Source: Stichopus chloronotus
Taxonomy: Eukaryota; Echinodermata; Holothuroidea; Aspidochirotida; Stichopodidae
Direction of reading: 5' to 3'
Length of the DNA stretch: 64,000 nt
Assembly: GCA_021234535.1 (NCBI GenBank)
Contig: CM037836.1
Span: 22,000,769 to 22,064,768 of the forward strand
Part shown: positions 46,369 through 57,401 of the stretch, piece after piece
Numbering within the stretch: the stretch's first letter is position 1
Layout of the letters: each line of letters opens with the position of its first letter
Program-made: the position numbers and the translations under genes
The notes under the pieces: model-generated
What the model was told of the DNA's origin: nothing
The model's input: only the letters and a program-made list of their open reading frames with translations
Databases searched by the model: none

Positions 46369-46723
46369 TTTAAAGGGAAATAAGGCGTCAGTTTCACATA
46401 TAACAACCATATTTTTAAAACCGATGTTTGTGGACAAAGAATGACAGAGTATTCAAAATAAGGATGAATAGTGGCCTTCTTTTCAAAAAAGTAAGTTTCC
46501 CAGAGATAGAAATTTAGTTACTTGTTGCTCAACAAGAATTTGTTCACCCAAACTTTTCAAAATTCAAATGATGCATCTTCCGTTACTCATCGCATGCATA
46601 TTTTTTTAGGAAAAGAAGCTTTTGAAGATGTTTATTGATGAGACTGAATGGTTTAACCATGTTTAAAGCTATTTTCTTTGTATGCCATGTTGGTATATTC
46701 TAAACGCCCTATTTCCCTTTAAA
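46369..46723 (+). mobile_element. TTAA element family 1, best-preserved copy
   Basis: It is 355 bp. The left end TTTAAAGGGAAATAAGGCGT and the right end ACGCCCTATTTCCCTTTAAA are near-perfect inverted repeats of about 20 bp. Each end includes TTAA, as expected for a TTAA target duplication. The interior is noncoding. Comparison with four other copies in this window defines the element boundaries. Confidence 0.75.
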
Positions 46724-48043
46724 CGTTACATCTCTGCTTTTCTGTTCAGTGCGACACAGTAAAACTATGGGAACATTTACTTTGGTGAAAGTGTCCATGC
46801 CTGGTTCTGATGTCCTCCTTTATTCCTTGGTAGTAGCTTCACTCAGTGTGTTCCAGAGTTTTAATTGTACTAGACAAGATTCTCAGATGTAATTCGTGCA
46901 AGAAGTCTATCATGCGTGTTACACACTCTTAAGAGCGCATTAAAACGCTGAAGGCTGATGGGGCACATGGATCTGAGGAACGTTTAAAGGTACACATGAT
47001 TTCCAAGATATGGTTTGATGCGCACACGATTGCTACGCATACCTGCAACAAATTGTTCCTCTCAACAGTTACATTGCATCAACTCACTGAATAAATTTGA
47101 ATGTTCAACAATCAGCACTTCTGCTTACACCAGTGTAATTCACCAATACACAACTTGGTGAATTCTGAAGAGTATGTGCCTAGAACATTCGACAGAGGGT
47201 TACTTGCTGTGAGGGCGCATACACCCCAGAGCTAGAACAGTTCCTGTTGGTACAGTAAGGGTGCGGCCCTTCAACATCGCTAGTGTACGACAGAACACCT
47301 ACAAGGAGACTGACTGATCGCATAGACGATAGGCATGAGATTTGCAACTCCTTGGGATTGCCTATTTCTATACAGTTTGTAGTGCTCTCCCAGATTATGC
47401 TGTGAAGATTGTACCAAAATTCTTTGTTCATACTGTAGGTTGAATTGAAATTCTCCCCAGTAGCAGAATATTTTACGCACTGAATTGTAAGTTTACCAAA
47501 TAACCACTTTTTTTGGCTTGATCACATGTGATGTTGCATGTGGCTAATACACTGTGAGAAGAAGAGGAGGGTAGGATTGGGGGAGGGGTGAGGAAAGTGG
47601 GCGCTCATTGTCATTGAGATCGATTAAAAAAAAAATGTTCAGGAGGCGAATATCTGGGAGTTTCCTAAACAAAGCTGTAACCTCAAGCCGGAAACTACAA
47701 AATCAAACTCGGGAGAGGGAAGTGAACCCAACCTACTTCTCGTTGTGTGCTTTCTGCCAAATGTCTGTTTGCTTCAGTGGTGTTTTAAAGTTTACTGGTA
47801 TTACCCTCTCTTGCTTCACTCTGCTGGTAATATCTAAATGGTTGGTGTACATTCTGGAGCTATTTGACAAGTTTCTTGTGAATCTGATGGAAAAGAACAA
47901 GTTTATTGAATCAGAAATTTGTACCAAAAATTCCCAAACCTTTCCTTTTATGAAAAAGGCAAATGTATTTGTTACAATTTGGTGATCTTACTGCGCTTTT
48001 ACATTACAATTGTCTTCTTTTCTCTCTTCTCGTCAAATTTCAG

Positions 48044-48258
48044 CGTCTACTCCGTTTATGTTTTGGACAATCGAAACCTCCAGGATCTTTCTGTGACACA
48101 GCGGCAGAATTTCACCATAAAGAGAGGAAAGATATTCTTTCATTTTAACCCCAAACTCTGCTTTCACAAAATACAAGAGTTTGCTACCATGGGAGGCATC
48201 TCGTCAAACTTGTCGGACAGTGACGTCTCCAGAAACACCAACGGAGACTTTGTTGCTT
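48044..48258 (+). CDS. INSR: Exon E: receptor L domain 2, C-terminal part
   Basis: The acceptor is cgtcaaatttcag and the donor TTGCTT|gtaagt. Phase 2 in, phase 1 out; residues 190-261. Key stretches are VYSVYVLDNRNLQDL, then RGKIFFHFNPKLCFHKIQEF and RNTNGDFVAC. YALDN.NL..L and GKLFFH.NPKLC are hallmark motifs of the end of L2 in insulin/IGF receptors. The sequons NFT and NLS are present. The length, 215 nt, equals the length I recall for vertebrate INSR/IGF1R exon 6, which suggests conserved exon borders. The C-terminal Cys, completed by exon F, should close the L2 domain by a disulfide. Confidence 0.94.
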
Positions 48259-50880
48259 GTAAGTTCGTTTTTGAATCAGCAGATATCAGATAGAAACTAC
48301 ACGTCAGGGTGGCCACTACTTTACATGTACTCCTTTCCATTTTAGTTTCTCCAGAGACACTAAAATCATTGCAATGGCTTCGAAGTAGTTGTAAACACAG
48401 CTCATGTTTCAACTGCTCAAGTTCCCCTCAGTGAGGACTGTTGTAGTTACCTGGACTAATGCTTGCGATTTCTGAAATACACACCTATGAGAACTTGCAC
48501 CAAACAAGTATTGTTACACAAAATAGCACAGGCAGTTTCTAATGTTTCGGTCGCCGAACTCCCTCTCTAGGGAGTAGAGCCAAGGGGCCTGAGTTATTGC
48601 TAAAACGTGTATCGGTAATGTCCTTTTTTTCCAGACCTAACACTCAATTCACACCTACGAGAACTAGAAGAAAAGGAAAGGTTAGAAAAGAGAAGAATAA
48701 TTACGACAGGAACTTGCATGCCTGAAGTTTCAGTAGTCGACTTTTCTTACATAACAAGGAACTATTACCAAGCTGAAGTTATGTTTGAACCTTGCACTAG
48801 CAGTAGTTTCAGCTGGTAGATTCTCACAGTGCAAGAAAGAATACCAGGCCAGAATAATTACAAGAGCTGTTAGTGGTTATCTCTTCATCTGTTGCTGTTT
48901 GATTAGCTCCCATCTATAGTATAATTATTACCATAACTATGATGGTTGTTAGTTTCACAGATGGGTAGTCTCTGTATATATATTTGTCTTTTAATACAAT
49001 CACGTGGAAATTAAGGGAGATGCAAAATTGCTTGTTTCTATATTCTTTTTTAGTCGAGTGCATGTCATTGTAATAATGATCTAGTTGATAGTTTTGATGA
49101 GATAGACAAAAAGGAAGGAAAAAAAAGCGCATATAGCCTGGCCTTTATCAAATGACAGTCTCTTAACTTGGAGCGAATGGTTGTAGTTGGTGGTTTGTTA
49201 CACTCTTGTGCTGCGGTGTGTATGATATGTGTTAATGTATTTAATGTACAGTAACCAGACAGAAGACCACAAAATGGGAGAAAACGGGATTATGGTTCGG
49301 AGAGTCTTCAGTGTGTCAGTGAACATGGAGATTTTAAAGGTCATGTTATGCATCTGGCTTGATTCAGAAGTTTACAGAGTGAAACCCCGAATGACAATCC
49401 GTCGGAATTGTGTTCGTATCTATTACCATTTTTGAGATACGGCCTTTGGAATTTTGACGAAAATGCAAATATGATGGAGTGGAGTATCGCAGTGTCACTA
49501 TTTCTTTTGTTAGGCCCATGTCCATTGTTAACTAAGTACTTGCCATTTGGCTGACCCATTGGTAAGTGACGTCAATATTCTTAAAGAAGGAAATATATGC
49601 TTTATAAATAAAACCCTTGGGTCGTAACATTCTGGATCATCCTTGAAACAAATGTGAAGTAAAAACAAAGGATAACATAAGGCATATTAAAGGAGTCCAC
49701 CTCTTGCTGTCATAAATTTGCATACTTTGACTAACTGATATTCGTGGTACAGGTATGGGACACCTTTAATTTGCCTGTGAAATTGTCAATAGTTGGTGGA
49801 CAGGATTTTGACAGGATTTGTGGCTGTTTCAAGATTTTCAATGATAAATACACCCAGTACTCCCAATATTTCTTTTTCATGTCACACAACCTTTCGTGTT
49901 ACATGTAAAAGTTAGGAAAAATGAGTCTTGGTAGACACGATGAATGTTTAACCTTTCACAGCTCGTTTTGAAAGATAACAGTATTTGCAATATTTCTCTT
50001 TCCCATGAAATTTTGGCATTCATCCTTTGAAAAAAAAAAACCCATGCTTGTTGTCAATGGACCAATTTGGACCCCAAAGTTTAGCTTAATTTTTTTTATC
50101 TCTGTCTATTAATCGCCAAAACCATAGTTGCATGAAGTTTAACTGCTTTTTACACAGTGGAGAATACTGGACGTGTGTCTATTCTTATTTCCTTTGGGGC
50201 AGCATTACATCCCAGTGTTGTCATTGGCATAGTAATATCAAAGGGGTGACTACTGGCTGCAAAGCCAAAGAAAATGTTTGTTATACAACACCTATACAAC
50301 TAAATTATCACACGTGAAGTACAAATGTCCCACATATATAACATTTGATCACGCTAAAATTTTACCACGTGACAGGGAGGGAGAGGGCACACAATGTGCC
50401 TTTATATAAGATTTTGGAAAAGTGCCAGATCTAGTTGTGTTTGCCAGAAGGATTAATTTATGGAAGTACGCTTCCTTTTCTTTGGGCCCCTTTCGTCAGC
50501 ATCGCCACTGACAAGTTTCCCCCCTCCTCTCCTTCCTCTCTTTCTTCACGTTATTAAAGTAGCTTGCAAGGATTCACATTGTTGGTATGAAATCTCTCTT
50601 CCTATCATAGGTGTTATGTACCTAAAGCTGTTTTACAGTCCTTTCTGAAACCCCGTTTTTTTTTTTTCAAACTATCTGTTCGCATATTACCCTATCAAAG
50701 AAAAGGAATCAACTAATTTTATTCTCCATTTATATATTAGGTGCCAAAGAAAAGCACTTTATTCTCTCAAATCTCATCAGTCCATGACCCCATGGTGACT
50801 TGGCTGGGGCGTGACTCCATTGTTGCCACCTTGGCGTGCAACGTGAATATTTTCGATTCCTGTTTGTCTTCACCTCTCAG
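48259..50880 (+). other. Intron E-F (2.6 kb)
   Basis: It holds the complete second-family TTAA element at 49334-49769 and a short hairpin (ACTCCCT/AGGGAGT, 48558-48576). Otherwise nothing recognisable was seen. Confidence 0.85.
49334..49769 (+). mobile_element. TTAA element family 2, complete-looking copy
   Basis: It is 436 bp between two TTAA sites. The left end is TTAAAGGTC and the right end GGGACACCTTTAA, short inverted termini (TTAAAGGT). Its interior aligns with 18167-18556. It has the same AGG-type terminus next to TTAA as family 1, suggesting mobilisation by a related transposase, which is an inference. Confidence 0.55.
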
Positions 50881-51013
50881 GTAGCGCATTGAGGATCACC
50901 CTGAGCCTCCAAACGTTTGCGTCCTTGATGATCATAAGGTGGAATGCAGACGCACTGGAAGAGATTGCAGACCGTCGCAACATTCTCGGCTTTGTCGTTT
51001 CATGGCGAATCGC
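50881..51013 (+). CDS. INSR: Exon F: FnIII-1, N-terminal part
   Basis: The acceptor is gtcttcacctctcag and the donor GAATCGC|gtaagt. Phase 1 in, phase 2 out; residues 262-305. It opens with the completed Cys codon and reads SALRITLSLQTFASLMIIRW, then NADALEEIADRRNILGFVVSW. The order (C, hydrophobic strand, SF..I.L.W, D.R..LGF....) fits the first fibronectin type III domain directly after L2. The acceptor AG is followed by a second GT (GTAGCG), but only this use keeps the frame with exons E and G. Confidence 0.9.
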
Positions 51014-51479
51014 GTAAGTACTGTCCGGGTATGAAGGAAAAGAGGAGCTTTAAGCCTTAGCTCCCCCTCCCCTTCACCTCGCAACATTGACAGATTGCCT
51101 AATGTGATTTCATTCTGGTTTAAAGTGTGTTGCAATTGAAGGAGTGAGCTAAGTTTGGGATCTGACACCTTTGCTCTCTTTCTGTGACTTAGTTGATACA
51201 AAGTTGTTGATTTTGATATGAAATTAGTCAAGTCAGCACAGGTGTTTTCCTCTCAACACATGATCAGTACCTTTGCTGCTTGATCAAAAATATGTCTACG
51301 ACTGTTATGGCATCTTTGTATGTGCGTGTACATGCATGTGTGTGTACATATCCATGTTGTGATGCTTCGATGTGAAAATCCAGTGCTTTACAGTGGGTCA
51401 TTGAGTTTATATCCATAGGGTTATCAGGATTTTACAGGGTGCAAAATGCATGGCAATGGTTGTAATTAATCAAGTTTTG

Positions 51480-51842
51480 CATCCAAATAGCTGTAAAAAC
51501 TGTCATAACTTTTGTATTTTTGCCTTGACTTCTACTGCCTGTGTGCATATGAATAAGTATTAATATGGAAATTGTCTGGTCCAAAAATCAAATTGAAGAA
51601 TTCATTGTAACGACTCAAGTGAAAGGCAACTGTATGCATTTTTGAAGCAATTAGTAAGTATAGTCACTCGTGAATACTCACACCATTGAGCTGTGTGGAA
51701 TACTAATGTTATTTTTGTTTGTGACGTGAGAATCCTCCTAGTTTGGCCATTTATCATTAGAATGTGAAGGAAACTTAAACAGTTTAAAAAAATAAAAAAA
51801 TTAGTGAATTTCCAAAGACCCTCAGTGTGTCTTTTAAAAGAG
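51480..51842 (+). repeat. Interspersed repeat family F, copy 2
   Basis: This is the longest copy: CTGCCTGTGTGCATATGAAT, GAATCCTCCTAGTTTGGCC and GAATGTGAAGGAAACTTAAA occur in family order. It includes AGTCACTCGTGAATACTCAC, also found at about 10400-10440. Confidence 0.55.
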
Positions 51843-52313
51843 ACTTATTGCATGTTAAAACATAATTTGCAACTACCAATTTTTCGATGTTCTTCAAGTC
51901 AACTTTGAGGCCACCTCAGGTCCATGTCTTGGTCAAAACTTTAAATCCTTGTATATACACAGTTATGCCAGACCTCTGCATGGTTGTTTAGTGATGCGTT
52001 GTGTTTCAAAATCTTGTATGCAAAGTCTCTTGTCATTTAATACTATTGGCAAGAAATAAATTCAGTCAATTCTAACTAATTAAAGTTTTAAAACATCGAT
52101 TTACGGTTAGTAAGTAGAAAGCACACATATCGCAGGTTTGATGCCTTAAACAAAAATAGGATACCATACACACACATATTTTTTTCCTGCCTCAAAACAT
52201 CCGTACTGTACAACAGGATAAAATACAAACTGTAGACCAAGACTTCTTCAGTGGCCTCAAGACAGGAGTTCACAAAGTCTTTCAGATTTTCCTGCTTGCA
52301 ATTGACGGTTTGC

Positions 52314-52367
52314 CTCTTACTGCTCTGTTTTGTTGTCTTTCTCTTACGGCTCTGTTTTGTTGTCTTT
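52314..52367 (+). repeat. 27-bp tandem duplication
   Basis: CTCTTACTGCTCTGTTTTGT and CTCTTACGGCTCTGTTTTGT start two adjacent 27-bp units with one base difference. Confidence 0.85.
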
Positions 52368-52999
52368 CTGTGAAGACATGTAATTATTTTAGAGCATATC
52401 TCCCAGAAATTATGTGATATTAATTACTGGTTAAGGACATCAGATGTAGGAGACTTCTTCTATTATTAAGAGGTCGCCGAAGGCATTAGTGCAACTTTGA
52501 TTGAGATTTCTCTTCAAAATAGGGTTTTCATTTTGATGAGAATGCATTCTTTTTCAAACTGCTGTAATGGATCCTTTTAGGCAAAAATGACATCAGATCC
52601 TCTGTGAAGTGGCTGGTTATTGAGACTGAACGCCCATGATGATGAGAACTTAAGAACGAGCTGTATACCCACGCTCAGATTTTTCTGCTTTTTTGGCACA
52701 TGTTTGAAATAAATATTCTGTTGGAAGGAGATCTTCATGTCAGCCCATGAAGACAGGAAAACTGCGCTTTCATGCAGCAAGGATTTAGGTGTATTCTGAA
52801 GCCGCAATAGGTGAGAGTTTTACAGATAGAATTCTGCCTGCAGTGCAAGTTTGTGACTGTTGAATCAAATAGTTTGACATGCCGATGCCTTGTGTGGTTT
52901 AATGGGTGTTTCATTGCTGTTGGTAACGGACCGTTCCCCCTGTTGCATCCTCTCTTGTATCCTGTCATTAAACGATGGGAGAAAAACATCTGTTCACAG

Positions 53000-53208
53000 G
53001 GAAGGGAATGTGACGCATTTTGACGGGGAAGAGAGCTGTGGTTACTCCCTGTGGGATTCCATGTACACAGATCCTACGGAGGAAATGGTCCTGCTGCCCA
53101 ACCTGAGACCGGCTACCAGGTATGCTGTCTACGTACGCTCCTACATGATATCGGGAACAGAACATGGAGTCAAGAGCGACATCAAATACATCGTAACTCC
53201 AGAGAGTG
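53000..53208 (+). CDS. INSR: Exon G: FnIII-1, C-terminal part with dimer cysteine
   Basis: The acceptor is atctgttcacag and the donor AGAGTG|gtaaga. Phase 2 in, phase 1 out; residues 306-375. It begins EGNVTHFDGEESCGYSLW, matching the family's NVTEFDGQDACG.. segment. The Cys corresponds to the human inter-alpha-chain cysteine 524 and the sequon NVT is shared. NLRPATRYAVYVRSYMISG and GVKSDIKYIVTPES form the last strands of FnIII-1. The loop between the SLW and LRP segments is shorter than in human INSR, which explains why the exon is smaller than the roughly 240-250 nt I recall for the vertebrate genes. Confidence 0.94.
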
Positions 53209-55191
53209 GTAAGAGAATACCTAATATCCTCTTCTCATGTTGCTGTGCATCGTCTCTACGCACCTCTCTCCCTTCTCAATTTCAAAAAGTGGTCATTTAA
53301 GTTGCTGTATCTTTTCTATTTGCATCCCTTCCCTCTTCTCCATTTCAGTAAGTGGTTGGTATTGTGTAAAAATTTTTTTCCGACGTCTTCTGTTTTATGT
53401 ATGTGTGTGACATACAACGGGGATTTATGGTTTGTTGGCAGAATTTACGGTTCAGATTTTCAGTTTAAATCCCTCCCCCTGTAATGTCTTGTTATATTTT
53501 CCTCCTTCCCTTTTGTCACAGCTTAAGGTTACTGAAGAAAAGGACACCCTGAGATATTTATTTCTTTATTTTTTACCAGACTGAGTGTTACACCAAACCT
53601 TTGCTTTCTTGGTAGTTGTTACCATTGTAATTATGCGACCGTGTACGTGTGTGTATTTGTGGATGCCTACTTTGCAAACACAGTATCTTAATAAGCCAAG
53701 TTCAGACAGATCTCATATGTGGTAAGTAGGCATACCACATTGAGTGCAAGAACCATCTTGTTTTTGGTGGAAGTCAAAGGTCATTTGAGGTAAATAGGGA
53801 TCAAATTGTGAAAACCTTGTAAAGATGATATATCAAGATTAAAAACCTCTGCATATCACATAGTTGGTATGTAGGTATATATCATATTGTGTTGTTCAAA
53901 GAACCCTATTATGTGGTGGAGGACAAACGTCAATTGGGTTCAAAAGGAGTCAAATTGTGAAATCCTTGTAAACATGTCTCAAAAAGGATATTGGATTGAT
54001 CTAACATATGGTTTGTAGGTGTATTAATTAAAAACAAGAACCCATTGTTTGGCTTAGGTCAACAGGGGTCAAAATGTGAAAAGGTAAATAAGGTATTTGA
54101 AGAAAGAAAGCCTGGACAAATCTCAAAATTGGTATGCAAGTGTATTACTGAATGCAAGAACTCTATTATTTTTGGTGGAGGTCAAAGGTCATTCAAGGTC
54201 AACAGGGGTCAGATTGTTAAAACCGAAAACTCAAACAAAACTGATATATGTAGGTGTGCCACACTGTGAGTGTCAAACCTTATTGTTTGGCAGAGGTCAA
54301 AGCTCATTTGGGGTCAACAGAAACCTTGTAAACACGATATTTCAAGAAGTGAAATTGCACAGATGCGATATCTGTTGTGGTGTTAGGTGGAGTTGTGTAC
54401 CATACTGAGTGCAAATACCTCGTACATTCGATGAAGGCCATTTGGGTCAACAAGTATCAATTTGTGAAAACCTTGTACACATGGTATCACATGACAGGAA
54501 GCCTGGACATATCTCTCATTTGGTGTTTGAGTGTGCATATTGAGTAATTTATTCCCATCAGTTGTCAACTTCGGTCAACAGCTGTCATTGTGTGTAATGG
54601 TTGTTACATCTTCATTGCTGACATGACACATTACAAATCAAATATAGTCGAAGGAACAAGTTTGTGACACTTCCTCACGTTATGATGTCAGATGTAGAAT
54701 GTACTCATCATTGCATCATGGAAACCACAATGCGTTTGTACATTCTGATTATCTATGAGAGTGCTACTTTATTTATCTCTTTCATGATGTTTCAGTGGAT
54801 CCTGTGTAGGCCTGGTCGGTTTTTCCTGATTTAGCTGCTACATTTTGTGAGCATTTCTATGTACCAACATCCCTTTAGGCCTCAAAACCCACCCAAAACT
54901 TTCACTGGTGACGTGGGGCGGTGATAATGTGATGACAAGATAGCGATGCAAGAGACTGTACATACGTTTTACGTGAATTGAGGATAAAGATACCTAAGAT
55001 TTTATGCCTCTGCATCATCCCTGCAAATGTAACATTCATAAAATTTGCTGAAGTAATAAAGTATGTGGAATCAACGTTGGACAAAATCGATGTGGGTGTT
55101 TTGCTCACAAGGGTTTTTGTTGGGTTATATCCAGACAGTGTTGATTCTCATTTTGGTAAGGTAATAAATCTCTTCTCTTCCTTGTTTGCAG
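53209..55191 (+). other. Intron G-H (2.0 kb)
   Basis: More than half of it is the second locus of the ~145-bp AGGTCA-bearing array (53610-54750). The remaining 400 bp before exon H is unique, with a normal pyrimidine tract at the acceptor. Confidence 0.85.
53610..54750 (+). repeat. ~145-bp tandem array with AGGTCA half-sites, locus 2
   Basis: It has the same unit as 22005-23576 in the same orientation, with GTCAAAGGTCATTTGAGGT, CAACAGGGGTCA, GTGAAAACCTTGTAAA and CACATTGAGTGCAAGAA segments. The 5' flank (CATTGTAA, GTGTGTATTTGTGG) and the 3' flank (GAAACCACAATGCGTTTGTA) also match locus 1, so the two loci are copies of one larger element. Confidence 0.68.
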
Positions 55192-55356
55192 CTCCATCAT
55201 CACCAACAAATCTTATCATCCAGGCCATCAGTTCCTCCAGATTGAAAGTGATGTGGGGTCCACCTGAACAGCCAAATGGGAATGTCACCAAGTATGTGCT
55301 CCGGTGGACCAAGCAGTTGGACGTATCGTTCGGTAACATGGACATGTGCATTGGCA
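55192..55356 (+). CDS. INSR: Exon H: FnIII-2, N-terminal part
   Basis: The acceptor is cttccttgtttgcag and the donor TTGGCA|gtgagt. Phase 1 at both ends, 165 nt, so it is skippable in frame; residues 376-430. It reads APSSPTNLIIQ, then SSSRLKVMWGPPEQPNGNVT and KYVLRWTKQL, ending MDMCIG. The P..P..L......S..L...W.PP..PNGN.T.Y...W pattern is the classic FnIII signature as found in the second FnIII domain. The final Cys sits where human Cys647 (the alpha-beta disulfide) is found. NVT is a likely N-glycan site. Confidence 0.93.
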
Positions 55357-57401
55357 GTGAGTATTAATAGGAGTGGAAGGTTTCAGAGAGGTGTTTCCCC
55401 AAAGCCACCAATGATGCCATTTTTAGGCAGCTGCTTCGCTGAATTGACTTCTTTTGATTTATTTCGGAGTTGATATCATATCAGTCATTTTAAATCAGCA
55501 GTTGTCCAACGTAATGGCAAGAGCAGACAAAGCTGAAAGGCATGGTGTCTGAATTTAAGTTGTAGAAGTCTCCCTAAATTGTAAATTACAATGGTACCTG
55601 CTCATCTGACAGCAGAAGACACTAGATACTGAAATTTTCCAAGGACCACCTGGGCCCAGTGAAACAGAAGGGCACATCAAGGACCTCATTTAGTTTTGAT
55701 TCAGATTTCCTAATGTCGGTGAAGATTGAGAGGTAGAAACTGACTAGAAGAGTGGAAATTTTGGAAGAAAAATTGTCCTTAAAAAGCCTCAAAGGAGTAA
55801 AAAATTATCTTCTGAAGTGGCTCATGATGTAGTCCTAAAAATGCACCCATAACAATGTGGGTCTCCATGTTGAAGGTCCTCGTGCCTTATGCGAAGTAAA
55901 AATTTAAGATAATTGTCGAGCATGGTCTTGCGGCCTCTTCAGCCGTGGCATTGTATGACATTTTCACGATTTGCCATGAAGTGACTGATTATCTTCTAAT
56001 GGACGCTGACCGGGAAAACGAATAATTCTTCAGTATCATAAATGTTTAATATCTTTCAATTCAGCAAATAAAGTTTGGCAACCAAATAACACCCTTGGCG
56101 ACCAAATTGCTATCACTCTTGGGACTGTCTTCTCTTGAATTAGGAAGATGCCAGACGGAGTAAAGGAGATATGGGGACGCGTAATCATATTCAGCAAGTG
56201 AAAAAACGGCAAGATGTAATTAGTATCATGGAAATAAGAGTGCAATGCTACATTTACTTGGTTCGTGAATTGCAGATAGTTCAATAGACACATGCTGATC
56301 GTCGAAAAAATTCTCTTGTGCTTTTTTCAATGAAACTGTTTACTAGCACACTAATTGCTCACACTGAAAGCAGAAGCTCCCTCAGAACACAGAATGAATT
56401 CATTGTGTAGAGTTCTTTGAACTTCGTTTAGCACATGGATTGCTGATTAAGAACATGGACAGCACAGGTGCCGCTTATCTCAGGCAGAAAGTCGTTTACT
56501 GGAATTGAACTATTTGGCTGCTTTCACTGTAGTGGAATGCAGAACGGTCTTCATGAGATTTTTTTCGGGCACAAGGATTCTTTCAGCGTTCTGTGTTCCT
56601 CCTCTTGGGTTCGGCTTTTGGTGCAAAAAGTAGACACAGCTCTTTTCAGAGGCCTGGCTGCTGGGGCACGTTGATTGACGTTTGACAAATTTGCGAGGAT
56701 TTAGAATAGTTCAGTCCCAGAGAATGCCTACAAATATCATAATTAGTCAAGAGTCACATGTTATGAAAACTGCCAAAATTTTGGAACTTTTGACCCTGCC
56801 TTGTATTGTATTGGCTGTGTGCATAGTGAATCAGTACTTATCTGAATTTTCAGAACCAAATTGAGTTATTAAATATTCAATCCCTCATGTTTACTTGTGT
56901 GTGGGGATTCTCTTAGTTTGACCATTCGTCAATAACATGTGAAGGGAACTCGACAGGTTTGGAAAAGAAAGTGTATTTCACAAGCAACTCATTGAGCTTC
57001 TTAATAGGTAGTCATGAGAAAGACTTGAAATAACATTTCGCAGACCAAACAGCTTAAATTTTGACCGTGAACATCTTAAATTGACAGACTTGCCATTTAA
57101 ATGTAGATATTCCTGTGTAAGCGGGACATGTTCAAGTTGAGATTAAACTGCGTGTACTGTCTCACGAAAGTAATTTGGTACCTCTCTCAAAAGACATTCC
57201 TCTGACTCGGTGGGACAGACAAAGGTCAGAACTGTGAGTTTCCCTCTCAAGCTTTCATGGAGCCAGAGGAAAGGGGAAGGAGCTAATGTCTGTGGCGTGA
57301 AGTAGATTTGATTCTGAAATCAAAGGAATTGAATGTTTGTATCTGTTTTCCATTTCTAAACATTTCTTCTTTTTTTTTAATTTGATCTTAATCTCTCTCA
57401 G
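55357..57401 (+). other. Intron H-I (2.0 kb)
   Basis: It carries a family-F repeat copy at 56757-57010. No other recognisable feature was seen; the acceptor of exon I has a T-rich tract from about 57366. Confidence 0.85.
56757..57010 (+). repeat. Interspersed repeat family F, copy 3
   Basis: TTGGCTGTGTGCATAGTGAA, GGGGATTCTCTTAGTTTGAC and ACATGTGAAGGGAACTCGAC are in the same order as in the other two copies. It lies in the H-I intron. Confidence 0.55.

Larger units (their letters stand above)
42318..48043 (+). other. Intron D-E (5.7 kb)
   Basis: It contains the inverted-repeat element at 44631-44797, diffuse AGGTCA-type repeat units at about 45700-46260 and, directly after, the best-preserved TTAA element (46369-46723). 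The open frames of 125-133 codons in it (42761-43162, 47608-47985) show no family motif or consistent splice sites and look like chance. Confidence 0.85.
51014..52999 (+). other. Intron F-G (2.0 kb)
   Basis: It carries a family-F repeat copy (51480-51842) and an exact-length 27-bp duplication (52314-52367). No coding signal was seen. Confidence 0.85.
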
